Below, in pieces: positions 50,901-62,990 of a DNA stretch of 64,000 bases (positions are counted from its first letter, which is position 1; each line of letters starts with the position of its first letter). The stretch covers positions 177,575 to 241,574 of the forward strand of contig UZAN01039373.1 of NCBI GenBank assembly GCA_900618425.1, written 5' to 3'. Below the pieces are notes generated by a model. The model was not told the origin of the DNA. It did not search any database and worked only from the letters and a program-made list of their open reading frames with translations. The position numbers and the translations under genes were made by a program. The stretch comes from Echinostoma caproni. Taxonomy: Eukaryota; Platyhelminthes; Trematoda; Plagiorchiida; Echinostomatidae.

Positions 50901-53900
50901 ACCACGGATGGAGTGTGAATTCAAAGGTGAAAGGATATTGTTCCTATGGGCCAATATTGAAAGATTAAAATTAATGCAAGAAAGAAAGATTTACCGGAAT
51001 TTTTATTAGGTTAGCGGTGTTAACGAGCTCATCTGCGTAATCGGGGACATTAGTGGGCAATGTGTGCAAATTATTAAGTTTTTTAAAAAGTAATAGGCTT
51101 GCTCTCGGTAATTGTCCTGATTCGTTCTACCCGGTATCATTTGTGAATGTGGGAACATGTGGAATAAATTGATTGAAAAATATTTAAATGTATACCTAAA
51201 GAAGAGTATACAACAAACTGTCAGAACTGATTCAGGAACGATATACAAAAAAACGTATTGATTCCAAAATGAAAAAAAACGCTTGTCTCAAAAGAACGGC
51301 AGTTTGCTATTGGGAATGTCCATACCACTTACTGGTAGACAATACATAATCTGATTTGACGAGTGTTCTATGACAATGATGAGATTTGTTTCCTATGCAA
51401 CAACTGCCGCGATTTTGTGCAATTCCCCCTCCGTCAACTGAGCAGCTGGGCCACATCTCCAACAACGAAGGAACCAAATAACTTCAGAAATCGTTTTTAT
51501 CGCAAGGTTGATCCGGTGAGTTTCAGTTGATGAAGGAAATATGTCAGTGCAAGTAATGTATATGCTAAACGGTAGCGTCCTCATTAGACTTTCAGTTGAA
51601 TGGTAGATTAAAGTAGATTAAAGTTGGAAAGATCAGCTCTCTTTATGGTCATTTGTTAAATCACTCGCTACAGCGTATATCTTAAGCAATGTAATAGCTT
51701 CAGTGCAACTCAATGATTCGTTTCACGTCGCGGACATATATAGTTGGTGATGAAGCGTCAAATCCAAGCCATCAAGTCAAACCCAATGAACAATGGATTG
51801 ATTATCTATCATGTGACATAACGGTATGATTTGATCGGTCGCATATCGCCTCATGGAAGCTTTTCACATTACATAACTATCAGTTATGCTTTCATTCTTA
51901 TTACAGAAAAATCACAGTTTGTTTCGTGGTCTCTCAAGTATCAGCCGTACATATCGTGTACCAGCGAACATATAGTTAAAAAATTCGGTGCGCAATTGAC
52001 ATGATCGCACGCTTGCTCACAAATTGTTTCCTGGTTGCACTCCACGCGGCTTTCATATAAAAGTGTCACTCAGTGACATTACCATTATTTGAACTGTTTA
52101 TATATGACCTGGTTTAAAAAATCTGAATAAACACTACTATTTATGATAGTTTAAGTAATAATAAAGTGATCACTTTCGTTGTTGCAGTTTCTTCTTACTA
52201 CTTGAATGTTATTATTTTTCAAAGACTATAGTTCTCAGTATCCTAAGAGGTTTTGCATATGTTTCTGAGCCCAATACGTGAAATTATCCTTGCACAAAGA
52301 ACCGAAACAAATTCTTATACAGTCCCTTACTATTCTCAGGTTGTACTCTCAAATGGTTTTATGTCGTACTCGCTCCCGTATTCCAAACAATGTGGATTTT
52401 CTCAGAGAACTGAGTTTGCCATCCGAATTATGCCCATCAATTGCGTTTTGCGACTCTATTGGGGGCTCGTGTTAGTGCCAAATGGTGCGTTATTTAAATT
52501 ATCTTGACTTAATGCTCAAGAAGTGATGCCTAACTGAACGGTAAAATTGTAGGTGATCTGTTTAAACTGTTTCATCACGGACTACCTTCTACGTTTCTGG
52601 ATTACTTATTTCATTGATTCAAAATCATCTATTGCTTGCAAATTGCGATTCCGTATATAGTAAGGAAGTAAAAATGGAGTTCATTATTACAGTTTTCCAG
52701 GGACGGAAGCAGCCAGATGCTTAACTGTTCTTTGTCCAATTTAGAATAAGAAGCTACATCTACTGCGTTGTTATAAGGCCTTGCAAAACCTCATAGTTAA
52801 AGGAGAATTTAAAAAATGCGTACGGAATTATCTTTTGAACCACAGTCCAAAACAGATGTGTTATTAAATTGAAGTGAAACATCTAATCGATTTTCGGATA
52901 TCCAGAAATAGTGATTCCGAATGTTTGAAGAAATGGAAAGTATACATTAATTGTCACCACAAAAGCATTTCCACTCCCCATCCACCCAACTCATTCATTC
53001 CGGAATGCAATTTTATTCAAACCAGTAATTGTTGGCGATGGGCCTGAGGGCAAAAATAATTTTACTCTTTTCAAATTTCCATTTCATTGTTCCCATTTTC
53101 ATCATTGTGGAAAACGGTGACTTTAAATGGAACTAGACGTTGAAAACCATTTGTTAATTTTTCTTTCCAAAAAAACATTTTTGTTTTTAATCATCCTGTC
53201 ATCTGGTGCAGGTAACGCAGAACATTTCAGATATGTGAAAAATATATTTACATATACACTTTTATATACTAAGCCTATTGCTGATTAAAAAGTATTGTAC
53301 AAGAAAAGGTATGTTTCTGATAGATTATTTTAAAATCTTGTTCATTCTATCTTTTTGCGAAACTCTGATGACGGAATGTTAAAAATTTGAGTCTGTTTGC
53401 TCCATGTGGGCTGTAGAAAGAAACAGATACACGGAGTTTAAATTGGGGTGAATGTGCGTAATTAAGTATCGAGAGTCATGAGCGTTGATTCAGGGACAAT
53501 ATCTTTGGTTACCATCATTCAAATTGCTGGATCCATTCTTAGTTTAAATGTGGAGTGGATATAAGAAGGCCCCTCATAATAGCCAGAGCTCGTGACAATA
53601 TCCCAAATCGAACACTTGTCAAGTCGGAACCTGTTTGATTAATTCTACTGTTTCAATCGGGGTAAAGTTTCTAAAATAAATCAGTGTTTCACTGCGGTCT
53701 CTCTGAGAAAAAGATTATTCAGAATGTACCAAAACCCAAACGGAATACTGGCCGAGATGAAAGAAGAAATTGGAATGAGTGTATTCAAAGTATGGTGAAT
53801 GAAACATTGGGGGAGGTTGTGCTGTTATTTTCCAAGAGTGTCTGTTGAATCAGAATCCAGGTGATACAGTTTGACACAGTGAATTGTGCTGTGCCCCAGA

Positions 53901-54689
53901 TGGTTGCTCGATTCCGACTTCTGATTAACTTACGGACCGCAGAGTTCGAGGATATATTCAAGTAAGCCAAATAAATCAGTGAGTTGAGAGTTTAAAAAGA
54001 GAAATCAAGCCCTTAACGATGATAAATTCCTAAAAATAGTGTAAATAAATATGCAGTCAATAACCAGTTTGCTATCTGTATACAGCGAAAACACTCAGAA
54101 GAATTATCAGTTTGTTGTCGTTTATTAACGATTTCAGGCCTGTTCACGAAACGGAGGCTTTTCTTCTCAGTCCAGTGATTTAGAGTATAACTGATGATAC
54201 GCTAAACATCATGATAGCATTAATAATAATTTGATTCTGTACAATTCGCTGCCCAGCAAATTTGTGCAGGGGTTAAACAGAAATTGGGCCTATCTTGAAG
54301 GGAAAGAAAACAAAGTGAGCCTATATGATTAACGAACAGAGTACACAGTCTCACCAGGCATGAACACCTTTTCTGGCATTCTGGCCTGATACGTTGGATT
54401 ACTCAAGTCAGGAATTTGCTTTATTCATCCCAGTGGTTGGATTTCCAGCTCAATGCACACAAGGGCCATTTATCTTTGCGCACAAAATAGTCAGATGGAA
54501 CGTAGTAAAATTAGGAGAGGAATGTACAGTGTGCATCTGAAATTGGATGTCATTTACTTGATGGTTTGAAAGACGCTGCTCCCGACTAATGCTTTATCTA
54601 CCGGAAATTTAGAACGCTATGGTCTGTTATAGAAACCCAAGGCAATAGTGTACACAAGTTTATAATGACACCTGATCACAGAGATGGAT
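47981..54689. other. Unassigned sequence, no gene recognised
   Basis: About 6.7 kb without a supported element. Overlapping frames near 48,535-48,830 and 50,500-50,840 run on both strands, have no recognisable domain and are best taken as chance. Confidence 0.5.
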
Positions 54690-55470
54690 ACACATTGTCT
54701 AAGATATGTGTTTGATAGATGAGTTGTATCTGATAGAAAATGTTTCCAGAACATTTCGCAACAGGTAAAATGTTTTTCTGTGATACTTTGCGCAGGTGCA
54801 AATAGGAAGCAGCTTGAAAAACTGCATAGTATTTAACTCTTGACCGCCAATCGGGAGTGCGGTTCTAAAAGGAAGTTTGTGGCGGCACAAGAATGTACAA
54901 AACGGGCGAATAAATACAATGGAATTTTCGGAAATGAGAAGCTGGAATCAAACAAATAAGAGTATAGAAATGTTGACCGTGCGTTTCGAATGTGATTCAA
55001 CGCGATAGCTTGGCAGTTAGTAACACCATAGTAATGTATATAACGTACAGGTGGAAAGGCCTGGTTGTCCATATAGAGCGATTCAGTTCGACAGAGTCTT
55101 GTAGTTTTCTTCTTTGGTTACTGAAAAGGATTGTCTCTATAACAAAAGGCGTTGATCGATAAATTGAAGTTCGGAGAGCATGTATTGAGTTCAAATGAAT
55201 TGTCTCGAAACTGTGAGAAACGAAAATTGCCTGATAATGGCATCATCGGTACACTTAATAAGACTATCATCAGGGTTGGTAGACAGGTCGGGGATACAGA
55301 TAGATAATGGAAAAGGGACATTACTGCGCTTTGGATTGACACATCTTGACCAATGGACGATGAAATTATTTTCCACTAAACTTGGTAAAGCAATCCTGGA
55401 AGAAAGAAAGAGCAGTAATGGACAATCCTGCATTTTGGAGTGGAGACAGAAGTCCCTTTCTTATGCCACA
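54690..55470 (-). pseudogene. LINE reverse transcriptase fragment, decayed
   Basis: On the minus strand the palm reads NVPFPLSICIPDL followed by SLIKCTDDAII. CTDD (codons at 55,253-55,242) stands where LINE reverse transcriptases have YADD, so the catalytic aspartates are present but the tyrosine and alanine are changed. After a frameshift come NLSINAF, then ETILFSNQRRKLQDSVELN, then YYGVTNCQAIALNHI (the YLGV...W..HI step) and PLYLFARFVHSCAATNFLL. The end of the protein (FKLLP near 54,805) follows in another frame. At least two frameshifts separate the blocks. It belongs to the same broad LINE type as the 38,108-39,960 element. Confidence 0.75.
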
Positions 55471-57949
55471 ATGACAAACACAAAACACTGTGCAATATCT
55501 AGCTAGGAGATGAAAAACGGAATTCATCAACAAGTGACTAACGGAGGGCTACTTGTGGCAGCTAGCTGTCACTTCCATCAGTTTCTCAAACCATACGGTT
55601 ACCAGGCGTTTCGCGCCCTAATCTGGAAAACTGGAGACACCGACTATATCTCAATACATGGTGCATTTTTATGTCCGGTCTCAACGTCAAGTTTTCACTT
55701 ATACATAATTCTTTCCAGCAAATAGGGAGCGACGCGGAAGGCTAACATTTTCCATGATCAAACGTGTCTTAAGTGGGGAAGTGTTTTAATATGTATTCGA
55801 TGTGACAAGATTTTTTTTTCCTTTATGAATTCTCAAAGATACGACGGTTAACTTCGAGGGTACTAACCCGGTCACTCCACGCCATCTGATCCAGGCTAAG
55901 CTAGATGGGCGTCGATTACGGAAAACGAAGTTTTGAAGGATGTCTCCTGGACAAAGGCAAAGGTCTCGACCCCAGCGCGGCATTAATCAAACAGGGGGCA
56001 AAATATAAAAAGCGTTCTATCTTTTGTGAAATATCAGATCATCACCAATAGCACTTACTTGATGTCAAACTAGACCCACTTTACTTTGTATAAATTTGAT
56101 TTCTGTTTTATAATGTGCCATTCTTATATACTACAAGCGAGAGGTAGACAAGGTACATCGAAAGAAATTACACCTTTTAACCACCAACATATTGGCTCAG
56201 TTTTCAATTAATTAACCTTGCAATATACTTATCGTAACTGTAGTTTTGTTCATCAGATATCGAGGGTAATGTAGTGATAAATTGAAGAGTGTAGTAGCGT
56301 GGTGCATTGATTATGAAAACGCTGAAGTTCGTTATGATTGCGACGTGCTGGTGAAGGCATGTGAGTTGTGTGTTTGAACATATTTAACGCATATCTGTCG
56401 TTATCGTTTCAACAATTAATTTGTAAACCGCTTTCAAAACCATAATGCAAAACATAACCTTATTTACGTCTCTTGTGTATCAATTATGTTTTAGATTATC
56501 TATCATCGTTAGTTATCCTTATTTATATAGATTAATAAATATACCTATTATTCTTCGGGGAAATTAGCAAGTTGCAAAGACAGTTACATTTCATTTCGGT
56601 AATTCTCTTAAGCCAGTACAGTCCACAATCAAACGGCATTTAAATATACATAAATATACACTATATATATTATGGGTACAGCAGACGCGCTAATTCTAAA
56701 ACACCGTTTTACCCGGTTTTTCACCAAAAAGCTCTGAATCTAAAGTTATTTGAAACAGTTTGGAGTTCTTGCGTATACAACTGCGAAAGTAAACCTTTTA
56801 CAGCCAGGTAGAAGTGTTACCTAGGTGACCGAAACGATCACAATCATACAGTAATAACACCGTTATTCTTCACTACCGATTTTCCTTGTTGCGATATGAA
56901 ACTGCTTTGAGTAAAAAAATTACTGTAAACAACTTATTCTATATTCATTTCCAAATGGATCATAAAGAATAGATGAAAAATACAACCAGGTGAGCAAATA
57001 GAACTGTGGCCATAATACAGGATCGGGTAACTATTGCGTCCCAATAGAAGTAGAGTTGAAGGACTCCAACAAGTTTCAGTGACCTCTGTAAATCTGTCAA
57101 TTCATAGGTTCTACCTATTTATCCAATACACAAAACTGGATGGCGATCTAAGCCCAAGAATTTTGGGGACAACCTGAGAGGTTCGAATATAATGGTGGCC
57201 ATTTTCCCCCCGAATCACAATGATTGAAACTATTCTGTTTTTCTCGCAGCCATGCACTTTTTCCGCTCAGGATACATCATTCGTTGACCCGGGGTTACGG
57301 TGCTGTTCGAAACAAATATGGGTTTTGTACGGGGAAATATCCGTTCCATTTCCGGGAAAAACTAAGAACTGGTAACTGTGACCTGATGGTTTGGTTAGTG
57401 AAGACCGGAGACAAAGGTAAGCGGTAAATTAACGTCACCGTTTGATCCTGGATTAACCTAGAGTGAAACAGTAGTGGCGTATGCAAGACTCACTGAAGTA
57501 TGGCAATCTTAATTCACCTTGTGATTTACAAGCACTATAATGCTATTGGATATGTTGTACCGCTACGAAATTCGCGAATATGAATTTCCTCACAGAAAAA
57601 CATTCAGATTTGGTTCTCGTTTATATAGTGGGAATGATACAGGATCGATTAACCCTAGAACATTAGGTGATAAAATGTCACCTTTGTGCGTAGAGAGTTG
57701 TGAAGTATGTTGAACTATTCCGTCCACGACGGGTATTGTTTTAGAGACCAGAGAAAAAATAGATGATAAGCCTTGAATGAAAGGCAAAAATTGCGGAACC
57801 TTTCACAATGCATGTATAACAAACACATTAACCGTCATTTGCGAATTGCGAATTGTTTTTTAGTAATCTTAAATACATATACCAATACAATGTGCCACAA
57901 ATGGTTTATAATGTTTGGAAAGGAGTAGAAGTTTCGTCATTATTGTAGA
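55471..57949. other. Unassigned; possible upstream LINE sequence at 55,471-55,740
   Basis: The first 270 bases may continue the LINE upstream of the palm, but no motif can be read with confidence. Beyond that nothing is supported. A GGGGTCGAGACC near 55,970 is a palindrome rather than a convincing B box. Confidence 0.35.
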
Positions 57950-58040
57950 GGTCTTGTGTTTCCGGCGGGCTCGAACCTTGAAGCTTGAGGTTGTATATGG
58001 AGTCAATCAGCATGCTAATTAGTTTGTGCTCTACACCAAA
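57950..58040 (-). mobile_element. Possible tRNA-derived repeat
   Basis: On the minus strand AATTAGCATGCTGATTG is followed at tRNA-like distance by a perfect B box GGTTCGAGCCC (57,977-57,967) and CGCCGGAAACACAAGAC. No second copy was found in the window. Confidence 0.35.
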
Positions 58041-58344
58041 AATCTTGAGACAGTGTTACAAAATCAGTGCGATTCAGTAGTTCATTAATGGCATGTCACC
58101 ACTCAGAGAACGAAAGAAACGCCGTCAACCAGTGTGTCGGTTCACACAAAACAGTAAAACCGACTTCCAAATAAACAGTTATTTCATTTAAACTTCGCCT
58201 AGATTGTGTCGAATAAATTCAAAATAGAAGGTAAATTTTACCTCGAGATCAGTGCTTACCTAGTAAAATTCAGGTTGTGAACCACTCACTCAGTCCGCTT
58301 GTTTACCTTGTCTCATGCAAACGGTCTTCAAGGTGTTTACCATC

Positions 58345-58877
58345 CAGAAATATGTTCTTCGGGAACATTGTCACCACGAATGACTTTTGTGAGCCTTCCA
58401 AGGCTTGTCGCACACCATGCACTCGTCGGCGAAATAAACCGATCGACAAATGACACTTCGAGATTTGAATTCTCGGGCAAAATGAATACGCCCCTGCCTT
58501 TGCTGCGCGTTCAATGCTGGCTTCAAGTCAGCTTCAACCTGACGCATCTTGAATTTTTTCATTCTTTTTTGCAGAAGGGAGTGTGAATGACGGGGAAGAT
58601 CTTCCCGTTGGATAGACCACACGGATTTTCGGCAAAGATTTTCAGAGTAATACGAATTACGTTGTCCTCCTGTTTCGATGTATTCGGTTTACAACCCCCA
58701 TAAGCAATTTGTGCTGTTGTTTTCTCATTGATTATCCAGTAAATTGTGCTGTTTAACGTTAAAGCATCGGGCAAGATTTTATATCGAACATCACAGCTTG
58801 TGTGCTCGTGCAATTCCATTTCTGTCCTCTTCACTGAGATAACGAGAGCTTTTGGTTTCAAGCGCTGCTTGCTTCAT
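58345..58877 (-). pseudogene. Tc1-type transposase, N-terminal half, frameshifted
   Basis: It starts ATG at 58,877 with MKQAALETKSSRYLSEEDR. That start fixes the family start, because copy 1 has GTG at the same place. The helix-turn-helix continues after a stop and a small deletion as STIYWIINEKTT. The conserved linker SNGKIFPVIHTPFC follows. After another frameshift come FKSRSVICRSVYFADECMV with the first catalytic D. The sequence ends soon after the block equivalent to GENFPKEL in copy 1. The second catalytic D and the E are absent. Confidence 0.8.
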
Positions 58878-59740
58878 TATGATGACAACAATGCTGTAGC
58901 ATGGAGCCCGAAGTCTTTTCGAGACAATATAATTCCATGGGTAACAAACTACAAGGTAACAAGGAAAATAACCAAACGGAGATTTACAGATTGCGTGAGT
59001 TACCAGTTCAAGGAGTTCTATTGTTCCGTAATATTAATAACAGCATAACGGTCTGAAATATAGATAACGCATTGTGTAACAGTTTGTTGTAGGCACACGT
59101 ATTAGCAATAACAATAATGGGACTAGCAAGCCAAATGTTGTGACAGGAAGCATAACGAAAATAATAGTTAAACGTTCTCCATGAGCTGGTGGTTTCGGTC
59201 ACGCCATACAAATCCGAACATTCAAAGCTGTGCACAAAAATTACCTTGATTTCAAGATTGACTTTGAATGAAGCAGTACTTCTCGAATTTAGTGTGCTAG
59301 ATATCAAATATGGATTATTATTATGAAACCTAATTTGATGCAATATCTCTAGGTTGTGAAAGAATTTCATTTGTTTATCTACTAGAGTTGCTATAATGGA
59401 TTATATGTTAGATGAAATAGGGCCTAATGACAAATAACCGAGATTTCAAGGGTTCATGAAAATAATTTAGAATAATTCACGAATCATTCCTATTAGAAAA
59501 TATTACATTGTCATAATTGACAAAGTTTGTGGTTTTCATGTTGAGGTCATTTAATCTTGGCACTCAAGGTTAGTCACGTTTAATTGACACTCATGCAGCC
59601 TAGAAATTACGTGGATTGAAATAGACAAGATGTAAAATTATTGTCTATACCTAAAGCATTAATACAGGTGATAAATATAATGGAACTCTATTTAATCATA
59701 AAGAACATATTTTAGTGCATGACAATCGGACAGCACTGTA
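58345..59740 (-). mobile_element. Tc1-type DNA transposon, copy 2 (3'-truncated)
   Basis: On the minus strand the element starts with TA (59,740-59,739) and CAGTGCTGTCCGATTGTC (from 59,738), matching the left end of copy 1. It aligns with copy 1 through the leader, the transposase start at 58,877 and about 530 bases of transposase, then stops near 58,345. The catalytic second half and the right end are missing. It carries a 319-bp leader segment (58,893-59,211) that copy 1 lacks. Confidence 0.85.
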
Positions 59741-61083
59741 TTTTGAAAAAGGAGCTTTCTAGCTCTATAATGATGATATCAGAGAACTACAATGCGGACA
59801 TTAAACCAAATGTGTAGAAATTAAACCGATGGGAAAGTGACCGTTTTGCTTACATTTTGGTAGGAAATCCAAATAGGTGATATTGTCAATCAGGAGAACG
59901 CAATATAATAACTATCCTACTATCGGTGATTCATACGGTGGCTAAACGCAGTCCATGTGTTATAGAAGACCACATACATGAAGTTCTAGTAGAGACACTG
60001 ACGAAAGAAACATTATGTCATTAGAGTGAGATGACTTGTCTGTGATAATTGGTATGTGGGAATGTTTGTATTCGTGTCGGTGAGTGAGGGAGTGACTGAG
60101 GAAAGAAGAGAGAGAGAATGAATGAATGAGTGAAGGACAGCTAATGGACAGGGGATTCATAACCAGATTAGGAATGAACGTCTATGTATGACCAAGTGCT
60201 CCTAAAAGCTGCTCTCTGGAGATAGAAAAGGAGTTAAGGAGACACATTTCCGTGGCATTGGCCACTGACAGAATATGCTGTCTTTGGATAACATTTAGTA
60301 GGCGATGCAATCAGGATGGAGAGGAAATCTTCCGCACAATAAATGTTTGATGAAAGTCAGTTATATTTATTGTATTTCTCATCAATTTTAAATGTTTACA
60401 AGGGTGGTATTCAATATTGCCATATTTGCCCTCGATTTTTCTAAGAAAAGCCCTTTTCATCAGAAAAAGTGAATTTTTAAGTGTAAAACGAGGTGATTTA
60501 GGGAGTAATTTCTCTTTGGCATACGCATCAGTGGTGTTAGGGTGCGCAGAATGATCAATGCGAAATAATGAGCGCCTGATAAGGCCGAGATCCATTGGCC
60601 CAATATTATCACAGCATTGTTCGTTTCCGTGATGGAAACAAAGATGAACATGGTCCTAATATGCGCAAAGTCGTATGCTTCTTTATGAGGTGTTTTCATG
60701 CAGTTTGAAAAGAAGGATTTATTGCCTTTGTTGTCTTTTTTTCTTTATCATTTATATTTCTTTTTATTGAATACACATTGATGCAAATTTAAGGGAGGAG
60801 GAAGCAGTCGACAGGATAGCCTACCACAAAACTATCAAAAGGAAACGTCAAACAGTGATGGTGGGGTTCGAACACGTCCTCTTGAGTGATAGTTAGCTTA
60901 CTTTTCCATCGGCTTTGGATTTCATTGAGTAAACCTTACTTAAGCAGTGAGACGGATTCTCCTTTCGGTAATTTAAGATGGAACTTAAATTATTCCGAAT
61001 GTCATAGTAACCACTTACTTTCGTTCACTGTTATAATCCAACTTCTCGAAATAGACGACCATAGCTTTTTATGCGCAACTCAG
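59741..61083. other. Mostly unassigned; purine-rich tract and a B-box-like site
   Basis: 60,075-60,140 is purine-rich with GAGAGAGA and GAATGAATGAGTGA runs. At 60,863-60,876 GGGGTTCGAACACG resembles a Pol III B box on the minus strand (GTGTTCGAACCCC), with no clear A box. No gene is supported. Confidence 0.4.
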
Positions 61084-61175
61084 TGAAGAATTCGCAGCTC
61101 TCCATCAGCACAATTTGAGCCCCAAACACGCATACGGTCTCAGTGATGCATCTGCTGCTGAAGGTGAACTTATGG
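61084..61175 (+). other. Candidate single exon, unassigned
   Basis: CAACTCAG precedes an open stretch reading EEFAALHQHNLSPKHAYGLS then DASAAEGELM. Possible donors are AAG|GTGAAC at 61,164 and TGG|GTATCT at 61,176. Composition is protein-like and hydrophilic. There is no neighbouring exon and I do not recognise the family, so this is weak. Confidence 0.22.
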
Positions 61176-62449
61176 GTATCTGCCATCAGTGATTTCATTG
61201 CAGAGCACTATATTATTTATTTCTTCTATGTGAACGACATTTCTCGGAAGTGGGTTTGTACATTTCATGCCCTTACACGTAGGACACATACGATTTGCTG
61301 AAAACTAGAAGTCATCATTTTTCTAGGAGCACAGTTTGATGGTGTGATCAAGAAGCGTGTTTGGTTTCACTCAGTCTCTAATCACATACGTGATTGATCA
61401 ATGATGCGAACCCAGGGATCACTTTTGGTTTGTTCCGATACTCAAATGAGTGCGTACATTTTTGAGTTTAAGCCAAAGAACTTCTGTGAATTTCCACTTC
61501 TCTAACTTTTTCCAAAATGTTCTGTCAATACACTTGCAGTATACATTGAGGATTATCACCGGTCGATCATTATTTGTAAATACTTTGTGACTCCTATTTT
61601 CAGTAGAAATTCTTACTCTTGAGAACTATCCTCCTCCTTATCAGGTTTAATAAATTCCAATAATTTTTTCCGTGTTCAACAATGATTGTAATTCATTATT
61701 TCCAAATGGGCCCAGTTTGTTTGAGTCATTATGCCTTAAAACATTTGGTTCTCTCATTCATGCAATAATCAAGCGATAGAAAAAGTATGTGAACCTGAAA
61801 AGTAACCAAAACTACAAGGACAGTTATATTTGGATGACGAAGCACGCTTCAATGAAGCGTTTTACTTGGCTTCGTGTCTTTCAGCGACCTGGTTTATCTA
61901 CAACTTGTGAACACCTTACTAATTATTCATAATTTTTGATTCAGTATCTGTGACCCATGGGAAACACCATGCATGTGAAGCAAAAGTTATATTCCCATTA
62001 ACACAGGTCAATGAGTTGTGACAAGAAGAACATGAATTTCCGTTGAAACGTCGATCTACCGGGAAAGGGGAAGTATGGTTATTTTCAAATGCGCATCGCT
62101 TCGATTTAATCGCTGAAGACATCCGCTCGTCTGAAGCTGTGGAGGAAATTCAAAATTTTGTCTGATCCATTCACGAATATCCAGGCTGGAAAGTTGGAAA
62201 GAAATTGCGAACCTATGGAAAAAAATTGAACTAAGGCTTACGTCAGCGGTACACCTTCGTGGTTTCATTATTCGACCCAATGATATTAGCATCGAATTGT
62301 TGAAGCTCGATACAAAGAAGGAAAGGATTCTCGGTGATGTATTGCCCTGGTTTCAAATACCTATTTCCATGCTCTTTTATCAGCTCTCCTCAACTGCATC
62401 CATCAGTAGAAGAGCAAAGTCTCGAAATCTACAGCTAAGAATGCTATCT
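61176..62449. other. Unassigned sequence
   Basis: No supported feature. The part near 62,100-62,450 may be upstream sequence of the LINE fragment that follows, but no motif is readable. Confidence 0.4.
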
Positions 62450-62990
62450 TCTTGAATGAAACCTGGTCACTGTGAAATGTTTGAAAGTGATCATCCTGGC
62501 AAAATTTTCGGCTCAACGAAGTTGTTCATGATGATCTCACTGCATGCTTTGCCGTCTAGAAAACTGTTTTTAGCTTCTCTCGCGGACCGTAGTGAATATG
62601 CAGTAGTGTCATCGAGAGAAATCTCTTATGTTTTTGCTACTCCTCGACGTTTGATCCCGTCCCCTCATCCCTATTCCTTAGTTACATTACGAACCGGGAA
62701 CAATTTGCAGGTTTTCCAATAGTGCTGTCCATGGAACGATTCCGTTATTCTTTTTACTCTCACACCCTAAATCTTCCATCCGAGAAAAATCATACTTCTC
62801 TGCAAGTGAAGCACGCTGATTACGAATATTTTGGGTTAACCTATTCGAAAGCATTCACTTTCCCCAATCAGATCTGCAGATCTGCATGTAGTCAGATACT
62901 CCCAACATTTCACTTTTCCGTTTCCTATATCATGTTTACCAAGCAATACTCGTCCAAATGTGTTAGTAATGACATTCTATGCTAGTTATG
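62450..62990 (+). pseudogene. LINE reverse transcriptase fragment with deleted palm
   Basis: The plus strand reads KLFMMISLHALPS, then ASLADRSEYAVVSSREISYV (D codon at 62,584), then a degraded ATP..LIPSPHPYSLV where VPQGSVLGPLLF is expected. After a stop, another frame gives SFYSHTLNLPSEKNHTSL and YEYFGLTYSKAFTFPNQI (YFGLTYSK at 62,827-62,850), matching the YLGLT.S....W..HI step after the palm. The YADD box that should lie between is missing, so an internal deletion is inferred. It differs from the minus-strand LINE pieces and may belong to another clade. Confidence 0.65.

Noticed and set aside
58299..58586. 95-codon plus-strand frame
   Set aside because: It is the reverse complement of the Tc1 transposase remnant.
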